DNA from: Cricetomys ansorgei
Lineage: Eukaryota > Chordata > Mammalia > Rodentia > Nesomyidae
NCBI GenBank assembly: GCA_026225945.1
Contig: JAMJFZ010002307.1
Span: forward strand, 9,859,501 to 9,923,500
Direction: 5' to 3'
Length of the DNA: 64,000 nt
Below are positions 10,080 to 22,804 of the stretch, piece by piece; positions within the stretch are counted from its first letter, which is position 1; each line of letters starts with the position of its first letter. Below the pieces are notes generated by a model. It made no database searches. It saw nothing but the letters and a program-made list of their open reading frames with translations, and was not told the DNA's origin. The position numbers and the translations under genes were made by a program.

Positions 10080-12970
10080 CAGCCTCCCCCATAGTCTCGT
10101 CTAGAGAGATGTCTGTGGGCTTTCCCCTCTGGTGCCACCCTTCCTTTGCCGTGTTGTAGTTATAGTGACTAGTGATGAGTGATTCTTAAATGTTTTTGAA
10201 GGGGGAGGTGTGAATCTCAACTCATATACACCCCAGTTCCGGTTCTCCATCACATCGCCCCCCAATTTTATGAGTTTCCCCGCTCGTCAGTTACCCACAC
10301 CTATCTCACTGTATTTTACACATACTTAGAATATTAATATAATCTCTCTGTGTATGAAAACACTAAATATTCTGAATTATCCACGAATAGACTTTATTAT
10401 CCCTCAAGACTTTAGAATCACAAGCAATAACTTCCATGCAGTGTGTCTCCTGTCTACTTACCTGGAGTTTTTGTGTAGTTTTTGAAATGATAACTCTATC
10501 AAAATAAACCTGGGGATGTGCTGTTTAGATATTAAGCCGTTTATTCTTATGTAAATATCCTGGCTGAGTCCTGAAATAATGGAACTTCCTATTTATCCTT
10601 CAAAGCGTGGCCAGGTGACAGGAAAGTCCACCTTGGTGGTCTTGGAAAGGCAGGCACCAGTTCTCTGGGCACAGCTGAGGAATGCTGGCTTACCACAGGA
10701 CCAGAGTTGTGTGTGTCCACCTTTTTCTACAGGAGTAGGACTGGGAACTAAAGGATCAAGTTGAGAATTTTTGCATGAGTACACAGAGGCGCTAAGGATC
10801 CTCTGCGGAGAACTGAGTGATGGTCTAAGCTTGGGTACCAGTGTTCCCTTTGCTGGCTCTGAAGGTTTCTTGGTCTACAGCAGGACAGGCTTCAGTTCAA
10901 GGCCCTCCAGCAGGCCCTTTGTTGGCCTGACTCTCTTGCACTTTCTCTTGGGAAAGGTTTTGCTGCTTCCCACTTCTGGCCCAGACTCAAGGGCTTTCTA
11001 AGAATTGGCTCCTTGGGGCTGTACTTTCAGAGCCTTTGGCCTGATATTTTTTTCTTTTATTTTGATGCTTTTGAAAGCGGCTTTCCATTTCCACCTACAT
11101 CAAAGAGGCTCTGGAGTGATCTGATCTCCAGACAGAAATGCTTAGGCTGGCGACTAAGTGGTACTCACAAGATGCCAATAATTATTCTTTTAAATAGAGT
11201 TTTATTTTAGTGTCTGTATGTGAATTAAGTACATATGTGAGGTTAATTGTGCATATACATGTTTATCTGTACATATAAATAAATTGTATAAACACAGGTT
11301 TGTCTGATTTATTTTAGGCATCAGGAAGCAATCTTGCTCAAATATTAATCTTGCAATGCAAAAGGAACTTTCACGATAATGCATTATTTTAACTAATTCT
11401 ATCTAGCCATGTCATTTTACTTTCTCCTTACTCAATTAAATCACAAATTGCTTAGCCCCTTTTGCTCTCACACGGATGTGCACGTGGACCACTTTGAGGG
11501 AGTAGCAATATTAAGCAGTTAGTGCATCATTGCTCAGGAAAGCAGCAGTAATTAGCATTATTAATATTCCATTAGCAGCATTGTGACTAGATGGCCTAAA
11601 GACTGAAGGTTTTATTTAGTAATCATAGAAGAGCTCCTTCCAGAAAGGAGTATTTTACATAGTGATCATAGGGGAAAAAATAGTTTCAATTGTTCTTATT
11701 ACGTTTAAACCAGTGACAGGATTGCAAATTTTTATCAGAGGCTTCCATGAAGAATGTGTATGTATGTGGCATCAGCAGCAGTATATTTCCTCAAACCACT
11801 GACTGCTTTTCAAATGCAGCATTTCCAAAATATGTTAAATCCTACCAAACTATTGTCAGGACTCCAGCAAGAACGGCCACAGGTATCACTAGTGTATCCA
11901 GTCATTTGTGACTCACCAATTACCTTAAAGAATCCGTTAAGGCTCCTTATCACAACCATATGGTTTCTTGAAGAAGGTTCAGATTGTTACCTTCTCGATG
12001 GCACTCTGCCTGAAGAAAGACAAAAGTGGAACAAAACGGACCCCTTGGTGCACTGAATTTAAAATGAAAAGGCTCACAGAATAAAATACAGCTATTTACT
12101 TTGAAAATGACAACAACAATTGGTAGTTTATGACCTGAGAAATCGATGTTGAATCTGAAGAATGCAGACTTATCTATTTCTTTATCAGAAGAAATGGTCT
12201 TTTCTAAATATGTAAAACTCTGTTCTTGCCTCTGTGGGTTGCATCCATCTTTCACACACAAAGAGAAGTAATAGCAGCCAGAGACAGTATGGGGAATCCC
12301 TGTGAGAGCCCTAATGAGAAGTCAAATGGGACTCCAGGGCTGCCCTGGCCAATGAAGCTCAACTGTGTCTCCAGAGATAGCCCTAATGTAGTTGCACGTG
12401 TGATGCCCTGGCTTCCTGTCCTGGAAGAGCCTGCAAGGCTGTCAGCAGTTCCAGCGTTAGATAGTTGTTTGTATGGAGGCTTCTCATTGACAAATAATTT
12501 GCTTTATGTAGATTGCAGGGAGAAAAAAAAAGCTTAAGTCATGAATTGCCAAATGGTCCTACACTTGAAAAGCACACAATTGATGTTGGACTAGCCATCC
12601 ACATCCCAGGGATTGCAATTTTTACAGCGTGTGAACTGATGATTACACGGAATAGGCTCTCAGATAAGGACACCAGGCAGCTCTTCGGGTTTTGGCTTAT
12701 TTGAACATTTGTTTAGCTCTTTCCCCTGATGAGCACTGATGTCTCACCTAAGAATTATATTGACAATTCATAGACTCAGTGTCTTTCAAAATGCTGATTG
12801 ACAATACACAGGTGAACATCAGGCTGCAATTACCAAGACCCCTTATTCCTGCCATGCCAGGAAAGCAGCTGGACACACCAAAAAAGGTCATTTCCCCCAT
12901 CACGGGCAGATTCATTACCTCTTTCTTGTTTTGTATTGTTTTGCTTTTTCCCTGTAAATAATTCCTAAGA
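10080..12970. other. Unique AT-rich intergenic sequence
   Basis: I see no recognisable repeat family, RNA gene or credible exon here. Open frames of 60-103 codons have no recognisable domains. The part around 11500-11620 is rich in TAAT/ATTA cores and has no repeat signature, so it is a candidate conserved non-coding element (inference). Confidence 0.5.
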
Positions 12971-12972
12971 TG

Positions 12973-13004
12973 TCTTTCTTCTTCTTCTTCTTTTTTTTTT
13001 TTTT
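12973..13004. repeat. (TTC)n and T14 run
   Basis: Short CTT repeats followed by 14 T. No adjacent SINE body was recognised. Confidence 0.85.
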
Positions 13005-14348
13005 ACTTTGCTCTTTATATAGTTGTAAAAAAAAATAAAAGAGCCAAAAGAAATAATACATCATAAGATACACTCTTTGTAACTCAAAAATATCTACTTA
13101 AAAACAAGAAGACATACATGTGTAGAACACATGAGTAGACATTTATCGCTGTACACAAATTGCAGAATAAGCAGCCCTGAATTAAGAAGGCAGATCGCTA
13201 TTGTTAAGATAATGTTCCTTGCTTTGGCCCTCTTCTAGGATGACTGATTGTTTCTGATATTTAGATTACCTTCAAACAGCTTTAAGTAATTTAGCCTATA
13301 TTTTTATATGTGATTTCTTGTATAAGTTCTGTGAACGATGAACTTCTAAAATATTTTCCTGGGCATTCTAGACACTGCTATCCATTACCTCCTTAGCTCT
13401 TTATCATTACCGGGTTCCGTGGCTAACTTCACTTTAAAGCTTTAACAGTCTGTGTGGGAGGGTTTATTTTAGCTTGGCAGGAAGTAAGATTAGAACTTGA
13501 AAATGATTTGTAGCTGAAGCAAGTCCTACCACAGGCTAAGTAGCAATGGTGTCCCCTCCTCCTCTCCCTTCCTTCTCTACTCCACTTCAAATTAAAAGTG
13601 CACAACTCAACACTCGTAGTCCCCACTGTACCTAACATGCAATAGTATTGAAATACGCATCACCTTAAATATGACCGTAAATGTGCAATTACGGTGCAAC
13701 TCGGTGTTGGGGATTCCAGAAACTGTATACAAATTCTGAAACCATTAACTATACATTTGGAAAATGCACTGTTCTAATGAGTAAGGGTTCTACCAAGAGG
13801 CATAATGACATTTCATTGACATTTATACTCGGAATCAATCGCAGTAAATCAATTTTCATGCTGAAATTATAAAGCTGGTAATATTCCCAGATCTAATTGG
13901 AGAGAAGAGGTGAAGTTGACTAGAGAGGGAGTGGAGCATAGTCCTGATAAGACTGAAGAAAGATCTAAAAGAAAACTTTTGAGGAAGGCGTTGTACTAAC
14001 TGAAGGGAAATTAGACTAAAAATACCACAAACCGTATTATTCTGCTTATGTGGCTTTTTGGAAACTGCAAAACCACAGAGCACAAAGCAGGTCAGAGGCT
14101 TCCAATGCTGGAAGTACTGGACGAAGTCAGCCAGAAGGAACAACAGGGGACTGCTGGAATGGAGAAGGTGTTCTAAAGTTTTATTTTGTTGTTTATCACA
14201 CTGTTGGCACTTACCAAAAATCACCAGATTTTAGTGAGATGGATCTAAATGTATCTGCATTTATCAAGAGTTAAAATTTACTTAAATGGAGCTAAACTTA
14301 TCTTCAAACTCATTAAGTTGTGCATGGTATATGTATAAAATGCATTTG
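13005..14348. other. Unique AT-rich sequence
   Basis: No repeat family or exon was recognised. The open frame 14224-13856 on the minus strand has 122 codons but shows no domain and looks fortuitous. Confidence 0.45.
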
Positions 14349-14351
14349 GTT

Positions 14352-14376
14352 GCTCTCTCTCTCTTTCTCTCTATGT

Positions 14377-14417
<41 letters not shown>

Positions 14418-14435
14418 TGTGTGTGCACGCGCGCA
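14352..14435. repeat. (CT)n(TG)n microsatellite
   Basis: A CT block is followed by about 25 TG units with few interruptions and a short alternating GC end (cacgcgcgcac). It borders an antisense SINE. Confidence 0.95.
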
Positions 14436-14436
14436 C

Positions 14437-14720
14437 TGAAATAGGTACATGTGGAGACCAGAAGTCAACCTCAGTTCTTGCTCCTCAAAAACCTCCTTGT
14501 TTTATGAATCTTTTACAGAATCTTTCACTGGAACCTGGGGCTTGCTTATCAGGCCAAGTTCGGTGACAAGCAAGCCCCAGATATTTTCCTGTCTCTTCCT
14601 CTAAAGCAAGTGGGCTCTATCATGCTTGTCCCCCCACACACACTTGGGTGCTAGGGGTTGAACTCAGATCCTCATGCTTACATGGCAAGCTCTTTACTAA
14701 CTGAATTAGCTCTATGGCCC
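14437..14720 (-). mobile_element. RSINE1/B4-type SINE, antisense
   Basis: The + strand shows gagaccagaagtcaacctca, then a diverged B1-derived middle, then ttgggtgctaggggttgaac and the reversed tRNA-like head near 14680-14720. The middle includes cttgcttatcaggccaag and gacaagcaagccccag, which form an imperfect inverted repeat (cttgctt/aagcaag). Confidence 0.6.
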
Positions 14721-16228
14721 ACTATCAAACCTATTCATATTTCAATTATACCTCAATAGATTAAATTTTAAAGGCTTAATGCTTATCTATGTATCAGCAT
14801 TTTAAAGATCATTTCAAAATAATTAACAATCGGAATTTTAAATCAAATTCAATTTTCTGATTATGTGACTGGCTTTCTCAGAATCTCTTTTGATGCAACC
14901 TCAGAATCCAGCTTATGGAGTGAGTTCATTCACTTCCTTTTTGTACTAGAGATCGATGAGTTATTAAGCCATTTAGTAAGCATACGTTTTCAACTCCTTC
15001 CATCATAGGTTTAATAGGAAGATTGAGATGCAGTAGTTGATTCTGGGAGCTGACAGTCTAGCAGGAAAGATGTCACAGGTTAGATAAAAAGACAGAGATA
15101 AATGCTTGCAGCATTTGAGGGGAGGCAGAGATAATTGGCAGATCCTCAATCTGGAAATCCAGGGTCTCCTCTCAAGGAAAGGCAAGTACGGGCATTAGGG
15201 TTTGGGTGCAGAAAGTCCTTTGTTGTCACCATTGAGGTGTAGGCCTGCCGTGCCATTGTCTTAGGGACTGGAAAATAGAACCATGAGGACCAGAAGTTGC
15301 AGACCAACCCAGGCAACAAATGACCCTTCACAAACAAACTCTGTTCAGTAATCACCCACATCTGTCTCTTCTTCCATGAGCACACAGCTGTGGTACATCT
15401 TCACAAGTTTTTCTGCAGGTAAATGTTGGAATGAGTCTAAGCCAGTGGAATGAGGCCCAAGTGCTGTTCATTGCCAGGTCTTGAGGCCGAAGTTCTGTGC
15501 ATTCCCAGGTCTTGTTTGTAAAACCTCTATGCACAGTCCTAGAGTCACAAGGAATAGACCAGAGCTGAAGGAGCCTCTACCCTGGAACCTCTGCCAGCAG
15601 AAGAGAAACCCAACCCTCCACCCCTACCCCTATCCTCCAGTGGACCTGACATGAAAGTTGCAAAGAACAGTTTTACACTGGAGTTTACCAAAAGCCAGGC
15701 TGAGGGAGTGAGACTGACAGAATTTTCAGTGCAAGAGTCGTATGAGCAAAACCAGGAAAGCTGAACTGAACTCGGGTTTTCATAAGGAGGCTGAGAAGAA
15801 GAAATGAGTGAGGTCTCCCAGGTTATAGGGCCTGCACAGTTGAATGTCTGTCTCCAAATTCCAGGTGGGGAGAGGAAGCCAGTGACGACAGGAGAAAATA
15901 TCTGTGAAGACAAACCGTCAAGCTTTCTTTGAGCCCCCTCCCCAGGTCACTACTCACCCGAGACCAGTGCTGTGACCACACTTGGCATCAATGATGGCTT
16001 TAAGGGCTCCAACTATACTTCTGGAATCCGCTTGCTCTGCTGATATTTTGAGATACACCTGATTTCTATTTTCAGCTCACTTTCTTTACACTGTGACTTG
16101 TTTGCTTGTCTGTGTGGTCTATACTACATGGATGTCTCAAATCTATGTAGCTGGTGCCCTTCCACACCATGCCCTGCGGCCAAGTCCAGTGTCCCTTCTA
16201 GCCACTTCTAGGGAATATAGTGGTGAAG
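14720..16228. other. Unique sequence without recognised features
   Basis: I see no repeat family or exon that I can support. The open frame 15913-15545 (minus, 122 codons) shows no recognisable domain. Confidence 0.4.
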
Positions 16229-16233
16229 ATAAA

Positions 16234-16420
16234 GATTGGTTTCAGGAGTGGAAATAGAGTGCTTGCCTAGCATGTAAGCAGCCCTGAGTTCAAACCCCAG
16301 TACTGCATACACTGGGAAGGGTGACACACGCCTGTCATCCTAGTATTCTAGAGACTAAAGTTGGAGGATTGGCAAGAGTTTGAAGCTAGCCTGAGCGCTA
16401 TATAATGAGAGTGAGCATGA
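16234..16420 (+). mobile_element. B4 SINE (ID-B1 fusion), sense
   Basis: An ID-like tRNA-derived head (gtgcttgcctagcatgtaag, caaaccccagtactgc) is followed directly by a B1-like body (cacacgcctgtcatcctagt, gccTGagcgctatataatgag). This is the B4 arrangement. It ends in the (CA)n tract at 16421-16482. Confidence 0.75.
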
Positions 16421-16482
16421 GTGCGTGCGCGCACACACACACACACTCACACACACACACACACGCACACACACACACACAC
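16421..16482. repeat. (CA)n microsatellite at a B4 tail
   Basis: It starts with gtgcgtgcgcgc and continues as CA repeats with three interruptions. It takes the place of the A-rich tail of the B4 element in front of it. Confidence 0.95.
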
Positions 16483-17249
16483 CATTATGGCAATAAGAGT
16501 CATATACAAGTATACCCAGTGTAGAGCAGAATATTTCAAAATTCAATTGTTTGAAGTTTCTCTTTGGCTTTTAAGGAATTCTTAAATCTATAGGAAGTTT
16601 TAAAAGTAATACAGTAAATGATTGCCACTCTAATGAAGGAGAGCAATGCAACTGTGCTTAGAGATGAACTGTCCTCCTGTCTACAATTTTAAACTGCATG
16701 AAGAAATAGCAGACTGAAGGGTGAGAGGGCTATAATTTATATATATATATAGTTAAAATATATATATTTTAGCAAAACTCTGTGGATTATAGACTTTAGT
16801 CTACAGGCACATGGCTGCTCTCTGTGCAATTATTTCATGCCTTCTGCATTGGCATTGCTTAAGGACAAAATGATTAACTGCGCACCTCCAATTATTTCAC
16901 CAGTTGCTTACATAATTTGCTCTACACATAGTCTAGTATGTATATGTGTGTGTTTAGAATATGTATCTATTCTTTTTGTACAGTTTTTCTGAAGCACAGG
17001 AGCTAAGTGACATATGTGCAATGTCATTCTTGATTCCTAAATGACCTTCAATACCACTGTGGCACCAAAGAAGATGAAAAGGGACCCTGCACTGTCATCT
17101 GAAACTGTCCTATTTACAAAATGACTTTTTAGCTGCTGAATTCCCATTCCAGCATCTGATTCTTGTTGCAGATGCTGTGAGTTTATTTTCTCTTTAAACA
17201 TAGCAATCACATTCTTTCTTCATTTCTTTTTTAAATCTACTTTAAAATT

Positions 17250-17446
17250 ATTTTATCTATATATTAATTTTGCCTGCATGTATGGCTGTGCATCACATGT
17301 GTACAGCGCCCTCTAGAGGCCAGAATGGGTCATCAGACCCTGGAACCGGAATTTGAGATGGCTGTGAGCAATCGTGGGTGCTGGGAATCAAAGCCAGATC
17401 CTGAGCATGAGTAGCAAGTGCTCTTAACCACCATCTCTCCAATGCC
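17250..17446 (-). mobile_element. B3/B2-type SINE, antisense
   Basis: Blocks tgcctgcatgtatgg, ccctctagaggccagaatgg, gtgggtgctgggaatc and the reversed head ctcttaaccaccatctctcc are present in order. Confidence 0.8.
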
Positions 17447-17480
17447 TTTAAAGTATTTTTTATTTTTATTTTATTATTAT

Positions 17481-17485
<5 letters not shown>

Positions 17486-17534
<49 letters not shown>
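17486..17534. repeat. (TG)24 microsatellite
   Basis: About 49 bp of uninterrupted TG. It lies between two antisense SINE pieces. Confidence 0.97.
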
Positions 17535-17535
<1 letters not shown>

Positions 17536-17645
17536 GGTCAGTAGGAATAAGTCGTCACCCTGCCTGATGCAGGTCCCAGGGATTGAACTTAGGTCATTAG
17601 GCTTGGAGATAAGCATCCTTGTCTGCTGAACCACCTCTTTGGCTC
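17535..17645 (-). mobile_element. SINE fragment (B2/B3-related), antisense
   Basis: It contains caggtcccagggattgaact, aggtcattaggcttgg and the reversed head (tgctgaaccacctctttggc), which fits the 5' half of a B3A-type SINE. Confidence 0.6.
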
Positions 17646-18224
17646 TCTTTACTTTTTCTTTTAAATCCATAGAACATTGGCTTTTTCAAATCATCTAGAC
17701 CAAGTAATACAGGATATGTCACCCCCATAGATTCATCTGTTGTGTCCACACAGTCAACCAACTTAATTCAATGCATGTCATGTTTTCTGTAACCTGGAAG
17801 TAAGAACTGAATATTTCATACACTTGCGTTAAACAAAGGTACCTTATAATTATGGAGACTTTCTGTCCCTCGTGCTGTGAAACATAGTCTTTCCAAGCTA
17901 TATGATGATTAGTAAGGCTTAGATTTGTTATATGAATGAGGTAGTGACTAGAAAGCTCTCCGAGGTAAAGGCATATCTCATTGTTTATAATAACAGGAAG
18001 TGACTTGCAGGCTCATGCTCTGAAGCTGTGTACCCATCCCATTGACTGTGTCTTTAGTTAATGACTTTAGCATCCATTTAAGCTTCCCTTGAATTCGTTG
18101 TTATATTGGGTTTCTCATAGTGATAATTTTTCCAGTTCTCTCTCTGGAGTTGTTATCTGAGCCTTGACAGGAGAGAAAGGGTCGATAAGCACGTCCCATG
18201 TATGAATATTCGTAGTCCCTTATT

Positions 18225-18790
18225 TTCAACATGTTAACAGGTAGGAGTCTCTGCATTAACTACTTCACTGTGCAGTAAGAAGCTTCTCTGACCAAGGTTG
18301 AGAGCAGCACAAATCTGTGAATACAAACACAAATATTTAAAAGAAGATTGACATGACCATTTAATATGACCACTTAATAAAACAACATCAACAAATTCTT
18401 CCCTATAACCAACGGCTTTTCTAGCCATGGGCTTTGACCATGTATACAGTACTCGACATGAATACCTTCCAATGGAGCCAGCTTCAAATCCAATCAAGAG
18501 AACAGTCCATGACCCGTCTTGCCACTCAGTGGGCACCTGTTGACTGACAGACAGGTCATTCTAGCTCTGGGTAAGACCACTGGTGTCTTTTCTTCCTCAG
18601 AAGCCAGCATAGTACTTTCTATCCCTATAAAAGAAAGCCAGTAGGAAGAATTTTCTGCTCAGTTCAAGAGAGATTTCTCTATGATCTACAACCAAAGCAT
18701 GTGGTGTCTTAGTAGTAGGGTCTTACCACCAAGTTTTGATGGGCAGCTAAGCCCAATGACAATAATCTGAAAACGTAAGAGCTAGTAGTT
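18225..18790 (-). mobile_element. L1 (Lx-type) 3' region, antisense segment
   Basis: The blocks gcattaactacttcactgtg, aagcttctctgaccaaggttgag, ctagccatgggctttgacc and gtagggtcttaccaccaag are the reverse of the ORF2-end/3' UTR region of Lx-type rodent L1. It is followed closely by a sense-oriented piece from a more 3' part of the same L1 (see 18830-19275). Confidence 0.65.
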
Positions 18791-18829
18791 AGGGAAGAGT
18801 GCTGAGAGGATGTGCTCTAGGAAGGACTT

Positions 18830-19275
18830 GGCTGTTAAACACATGAATTCACAGCCGGCATAGCTGTGTGGATATGCTAACATAGAATATGCTAAAACAG
18901 AAACATAAGATATGTTAACCACGTAAAACCTCCACAAAACCAGAACAGTTAAAATCTCCGGCATAGGGCCTCTGGGTGCACAGCCTCTAGCTGAGGAGCC
19001 TATGGCATTTGATAGTTGCTGAGGAAGGGAGAGCCACTTTTCTTTGGGGATAAGGGTAGCCACTGGTAGTTAGTCCATGATCTGGCATAGAAGCTCCCTC
19101 ACATGAACACGTGAGTACCATCAACTGGACTTGACATGTTATAAAAAAGAATCAAAACCATGTGAAGTGGGGAGGGAGGTATGTAGGGAGGATGCAGGGA
19201 GTTTGAAGGAGGGCATTGGGAATGGATATGATCAAGATACATTGTGGAAATGAATGAAAGTTTCGAAATATCTGA
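18830..19275 (+). mobile_element. L1 (Lx-type) 3' UTR end, sense segment
   Basis: It contains acagttaaaatctccggcat, tctagctgaggagcctatgg, agccacttttctttgggg and gatatgatcaagatacattg, which are typical of the last part of Lx L1 3' UTRs, ending in an A-rich stretch. No coding part is present. Confidence 0.7.
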
Positions 19276-19844
19276 AAATCCCTCTCATATTAGCCAACGT
19301 CTTTCCAAAAGTAGGTTTTTCCTCACCTCTCTCTTGTTTTTGACTTCTCTAGTTCTAGCTTCGGTTTTAAAGTGTGTAGATCACCCAACATTTGCTATCA
19401 ATTTAATCTAGAAATGGCCATGCCCCAGGCTGATCATCACAGATGAGGCCTCGCCACCCCCAGCATCAGTGTGTTGGCTTTGAATCCTCAGTCTCTTCAT
19501 CCCATGGTTGAGAGACACCTTCTGAATCTCTAGACTCTCAAACTCTGGCTGTGACAACGTTGGGGTGCCTCTGAGTGAGAGGCTAAAGGCAAGATAATGC
19601 TTCTTCTCTATGGGAAGCCCCTAGCAGAATTTGCCTTGTGTTTTACTGCCCTAAAATTCCCTCATTCTCACTCCCTCCACTAAGCCTTGATAGCCACTGA
19701 TCTTTTGAATTTCTTTTGACTACAGCCCTGTCTTCTCTCAGTGCAATATGTGAATCAGAAAATGTTTCCTCTTACTAACTTGTTCCACTTAGAATTTTAT
19801 GTTAATCTTTATCCATTTCCCATTTCCCTCTCTCTCCCTTTTCT

Positions 19845-19872
19845 CCCCCCCCCCGTGTGTGTGTGTGTGTGT
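19845..19872. repeat. C10 run and (GT)9
   Basis: Ten C followed by nine GT units, preceded by a CT-rich stretch. Confidence 0.9.
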
Positions 19873-19914
19873 ACATGTGCTTGCAGGCATGTGTGTTTTA
19901 ATAAATGACTTTAA

Positions 19915-20650
19915 AATCAGTGGATAATATTCTATCACATGGGTACACTACAGCACATGTATCAATTGGCTTACAGCACAGGATTCCACTGTCTGTAACC
20001 CTGTCGACCGCTAAATGCTAAGTGTATGTTTAACTTTGTAAACAACTGCCAAAGGGTCTTCCAAAGGCCAGAACATTGCCACTCCCACCAGTAATAGCTG
20101 GGAATTCCCGCTGCTCCTACATGGTTCTGTAGCCTTCAGGATTCAGGTCATTCTAATGGGTAAGGAATGGGTGGCATCTGTTGTTTTGATTGGCATTTCC
20201 TTCATGATATATGAAATAAGCGTCATTTCATATGCATATTTGACAGGTCAGCTTCTTCTTTCCTTACATGGCTCCTCAGATACTTTCTCCAGTTTTAAAA
20301 CTGGGTTATCGGCTTTTGTATTGTTGAGTTTTAAGAATTGTTTGTGTATTTTGAAAGCAAGTTTTTAATGAGATAGACATTGTGCAATTATTTTCTCTCA
20401 GTCATTGGCTCATCACTTCATCCCCTCAATAGTGAGTTTCATGAATCAAATGTTTCTAATTTTAGTGAGATCCAACTTACCAGATTTTTTCCTTCAAGGA
20501 TTATGCTTTGGCACACACAAACTCTCCTAGGTGATTTCCATCCAGTATTTTATTACTTGCTCTTATAATTATTCTTTGTGATGGTCCAATAGTTACAGCT
20601 TAGACCATATTGGTCCTTTAATTCTGCATTTAGATCATGTTTACACTTAC
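19915..20650 (-). mobile_element. Old L1 (L1M-like) 3' end, antisense
   Basis: On the + strand the order is ggataatattctatcacatg, caactgccaaagggtcttcc, cactcccaccagtaatagct, attggcatttccttcatgat, then the tattgttgagttttaagaattg and gtgagatccaacttaccaga blocks. This is the reverse complement of the well-known 3' terminal region of ancient mammalian L1s. Divergence is high and there is no open reading frame. Confidence 0.75.
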
Positions 20651-21140
20651 CATTGATCACTGAGCATTGACTCAGCTTCTGTTCTAAGGGAACAATGTTA
20701 GAACTCTATTCTTGCAACAAAACAAGTTAAGTCAGGAGATGTTTTTAGAGATAATTCATTAATTTATGTGACAGGTACTGTGCTATTACTATGCCCAATT
20801 TGTGTTCAGCCCTCAGAATACAGAAGCTACGTAAGCAGAAAGATCCAACATAGAAATGCTTCCACGCCGTCAAGTGCCTGCTGTACATATAGGGCAGCCA
20901 AGGAGGTAAATGTACTTCTAAATGATGGTTCAGAAGGAACGCCAGTAGAGGATCGTGGTAGGGGATGGTTGCATAGAGCACTGAACTTGATGTTCATGTT
21001 CATGGTCTTTGGCTTCTAGCCAGAGAAGGCAGAAATGAGTCCAGGTGTGTGAAGAGAGCAATTGTGTTAAATGGGATGTTCACCTGGCTTTTTGTAGGGA
21101 GCATACTGTTGGAGGAGCAAGTTTAGAACAACCAGCTAGG

Positions 21141-21363
21141 GTGCTTGAGAGATGGCTCAGCAGTTAAGAGCAGTGGTTGCTCTTCCGGAGGACACTGGTT
21201 CAATTCCTAAAAACCTCATGGTCCCTCACAGCCATCTGTAACTCCAGTTCCATGGCTTCTGTTGTCCTCTTCTAGCCTCCATAGGCATAACACACATGTG
21301 GTGCACATACATACATGCATAAATACACACATACAAATAAAAATAAAGATAAAAATTTAAAAG
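21141..21363 (+). mobile_element. B2 SINE, sense, nearly full length
   Basis: The Pol III A-box region (gatggctcagcagttaag) and B box (ggttcaattcc, 21197-21207) are both present. The body and an AAATAAAAATAAAG tail follow. accagc occurs on both sides (21131-21136 and 21364-21369), part of a likely imperfect target duplication. Confidence 0.85.
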
Positions 21364-21928
21364 ACCAGCCATAGGCTATGGAATAATGCTTGTGAAAAAT
21401 AACCCACTAAGAAATTCTACATGCATATAACTTTCATAGACACAGAAAACAAGGTGTGCTTGTGGCTCACAAAGAGAGAGAAGAATTAACTCCCAAGAGT
21501 TTAGCCTGAACAAAAAGAACCAACTGGGCATCCCTTGAAAGAGGGAAGTAGAAGTGGAGCAGGTTTGATGACTACTTCAGTTCTACGTGTTAGTTTTGAG
21601 GTATTTATTAAATATCTAAGTATGTGCACGAGCACACACATTTTAAAAATTAAAAAGAGAAAGACAGATGGAGGTGAAAGTCCTCCTTCTTTCCTAAAAT
21701 GGATGAAGACTTGTTGCTCCCTTGTACAAAAGTCTGTGGAGGGTGTCTCTAAATATCATAATCCAATTTAATAGAACAATATAAATGTATAAATATAAGT
21801 AAATACCAAATTGAAACTTTCCACATAGGAAAATGTTGTATTACAAATTTTGTCAGCAGTGTTTAAAATTTATCTTAGTATTAATTTTATCAATGCCTAA
21901 TCCCTAGGCAAAATATCTCACATATTTA

Positions 21929-21931
<3 letters not shown>

Positions 21932-21974
<43 letters not shown>

Positions 21975-22008
21975 ATCTCTATCTCTATCTCTATCTCTAT
22001 CTCTCTCT
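21932..22008. repeat. (CT)n(CTCTAT)n microsatellite
   Basis: A pure CT block passes into CTCTAT units and back to CT. It sits exactly at the tail end of the antisense B1 at 22009. Confidence 0.97.
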
Positions 22009-22139
22009 AAGACAGGGTTTGTCTGTGTAGCCCTGGCTGTCCTGGAACTCACTCTAGCCTTGAATTCAGAGATCCTCCTGCCTCTGCCTCTCAACTGTTG
22101 GGATTAAAGGCATGCACCTTTAATGCACCACTGGCTGGC
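22009..22139 (-). mobile_element. B1 SINE, antisense, well preserved
   Basis: On the + strand it begins gacagggtttgtctgtgtag and includes ctggctgtcctggaactcac and gggattaaaggcatgcacc, the reverse of B1. It is the least diverged B1 in the window. Confidence 0.92.
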
Positions 22140-22804
22140 ATTAATTAATTTTTTAAGTGTCATATATTTGAGTATTTAATGTGTGGAGTCATCTGTATTA
22201 GGTCTGTGGCTTTAATATTTGTTGGTTTTATTATTTTTTTATTTCTTGTGATTTGAAAAAAACACACCTTTAGAAATTGTCTTAGTGGGAATCATGCACA
22301 AATATTTTCATTTTTAGAACTGAAATTAGCTATGCAAAAGTCAAAGACATGTACCTCTACTGTTTTATAATCTCAATACCCTAATTGAGATTTCATGTTC
22401 AGAAAGTTTGTAATAACAGTCAGCTCTAAGAACACCTCACTACTGGGAATTGCAAGGATTTCATAAAGCACAAACCCTATTAAGGATTGGAGTCAAGGAG
22501 TCCTGGAAGGCGACCTTGATCATGAAGTCTGTTCTGGGGATCTCAGATCTTGCTTTTGAGGTTGCTAACTCCTGTAACCTCCTCTGAAGCATATCAACTC
22601 CTGCTGAGCTTTTCATACCGAGTTGAATCCACTGACCTGCCCTTTACAGTAAGGATTCTTGTTACTTTCATTTGCCTAATATAAAACCCTATCATCACTT
22701 ACAGTCGTTGCCAGGTGATTGCGGCAAGGTAAGGCATATATTATTTTTAAGGTAGAATATTATTTCTAGAGTCCACGCTCCACAGTAGACCGTGTCCATG
22801 GCGA

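Larger units (their letters stand above)
8640..10080. promoter_or_regulatory. CpG island around the minus-strand first exon
   Basis: This is the only extended stretch of the window rich in CpG. It is densest from about 9380 to 9830 and shades off to either side. The surrounding tens of kilobases are AT-rich and CpG-poor. The island covers the start codon, the donor site and the start of intron 1. Boundaries are by eye; no observed/expected CpG ratio was calculated. Confidence 0.85.

Noticed and set aside
17309..17323. CTCF site (gcgccctctagaggc)
   Set aside because: It lies inside a B3/B2-type SINE and is only a partial match. SINE-borne sites are possible but this one is weak.
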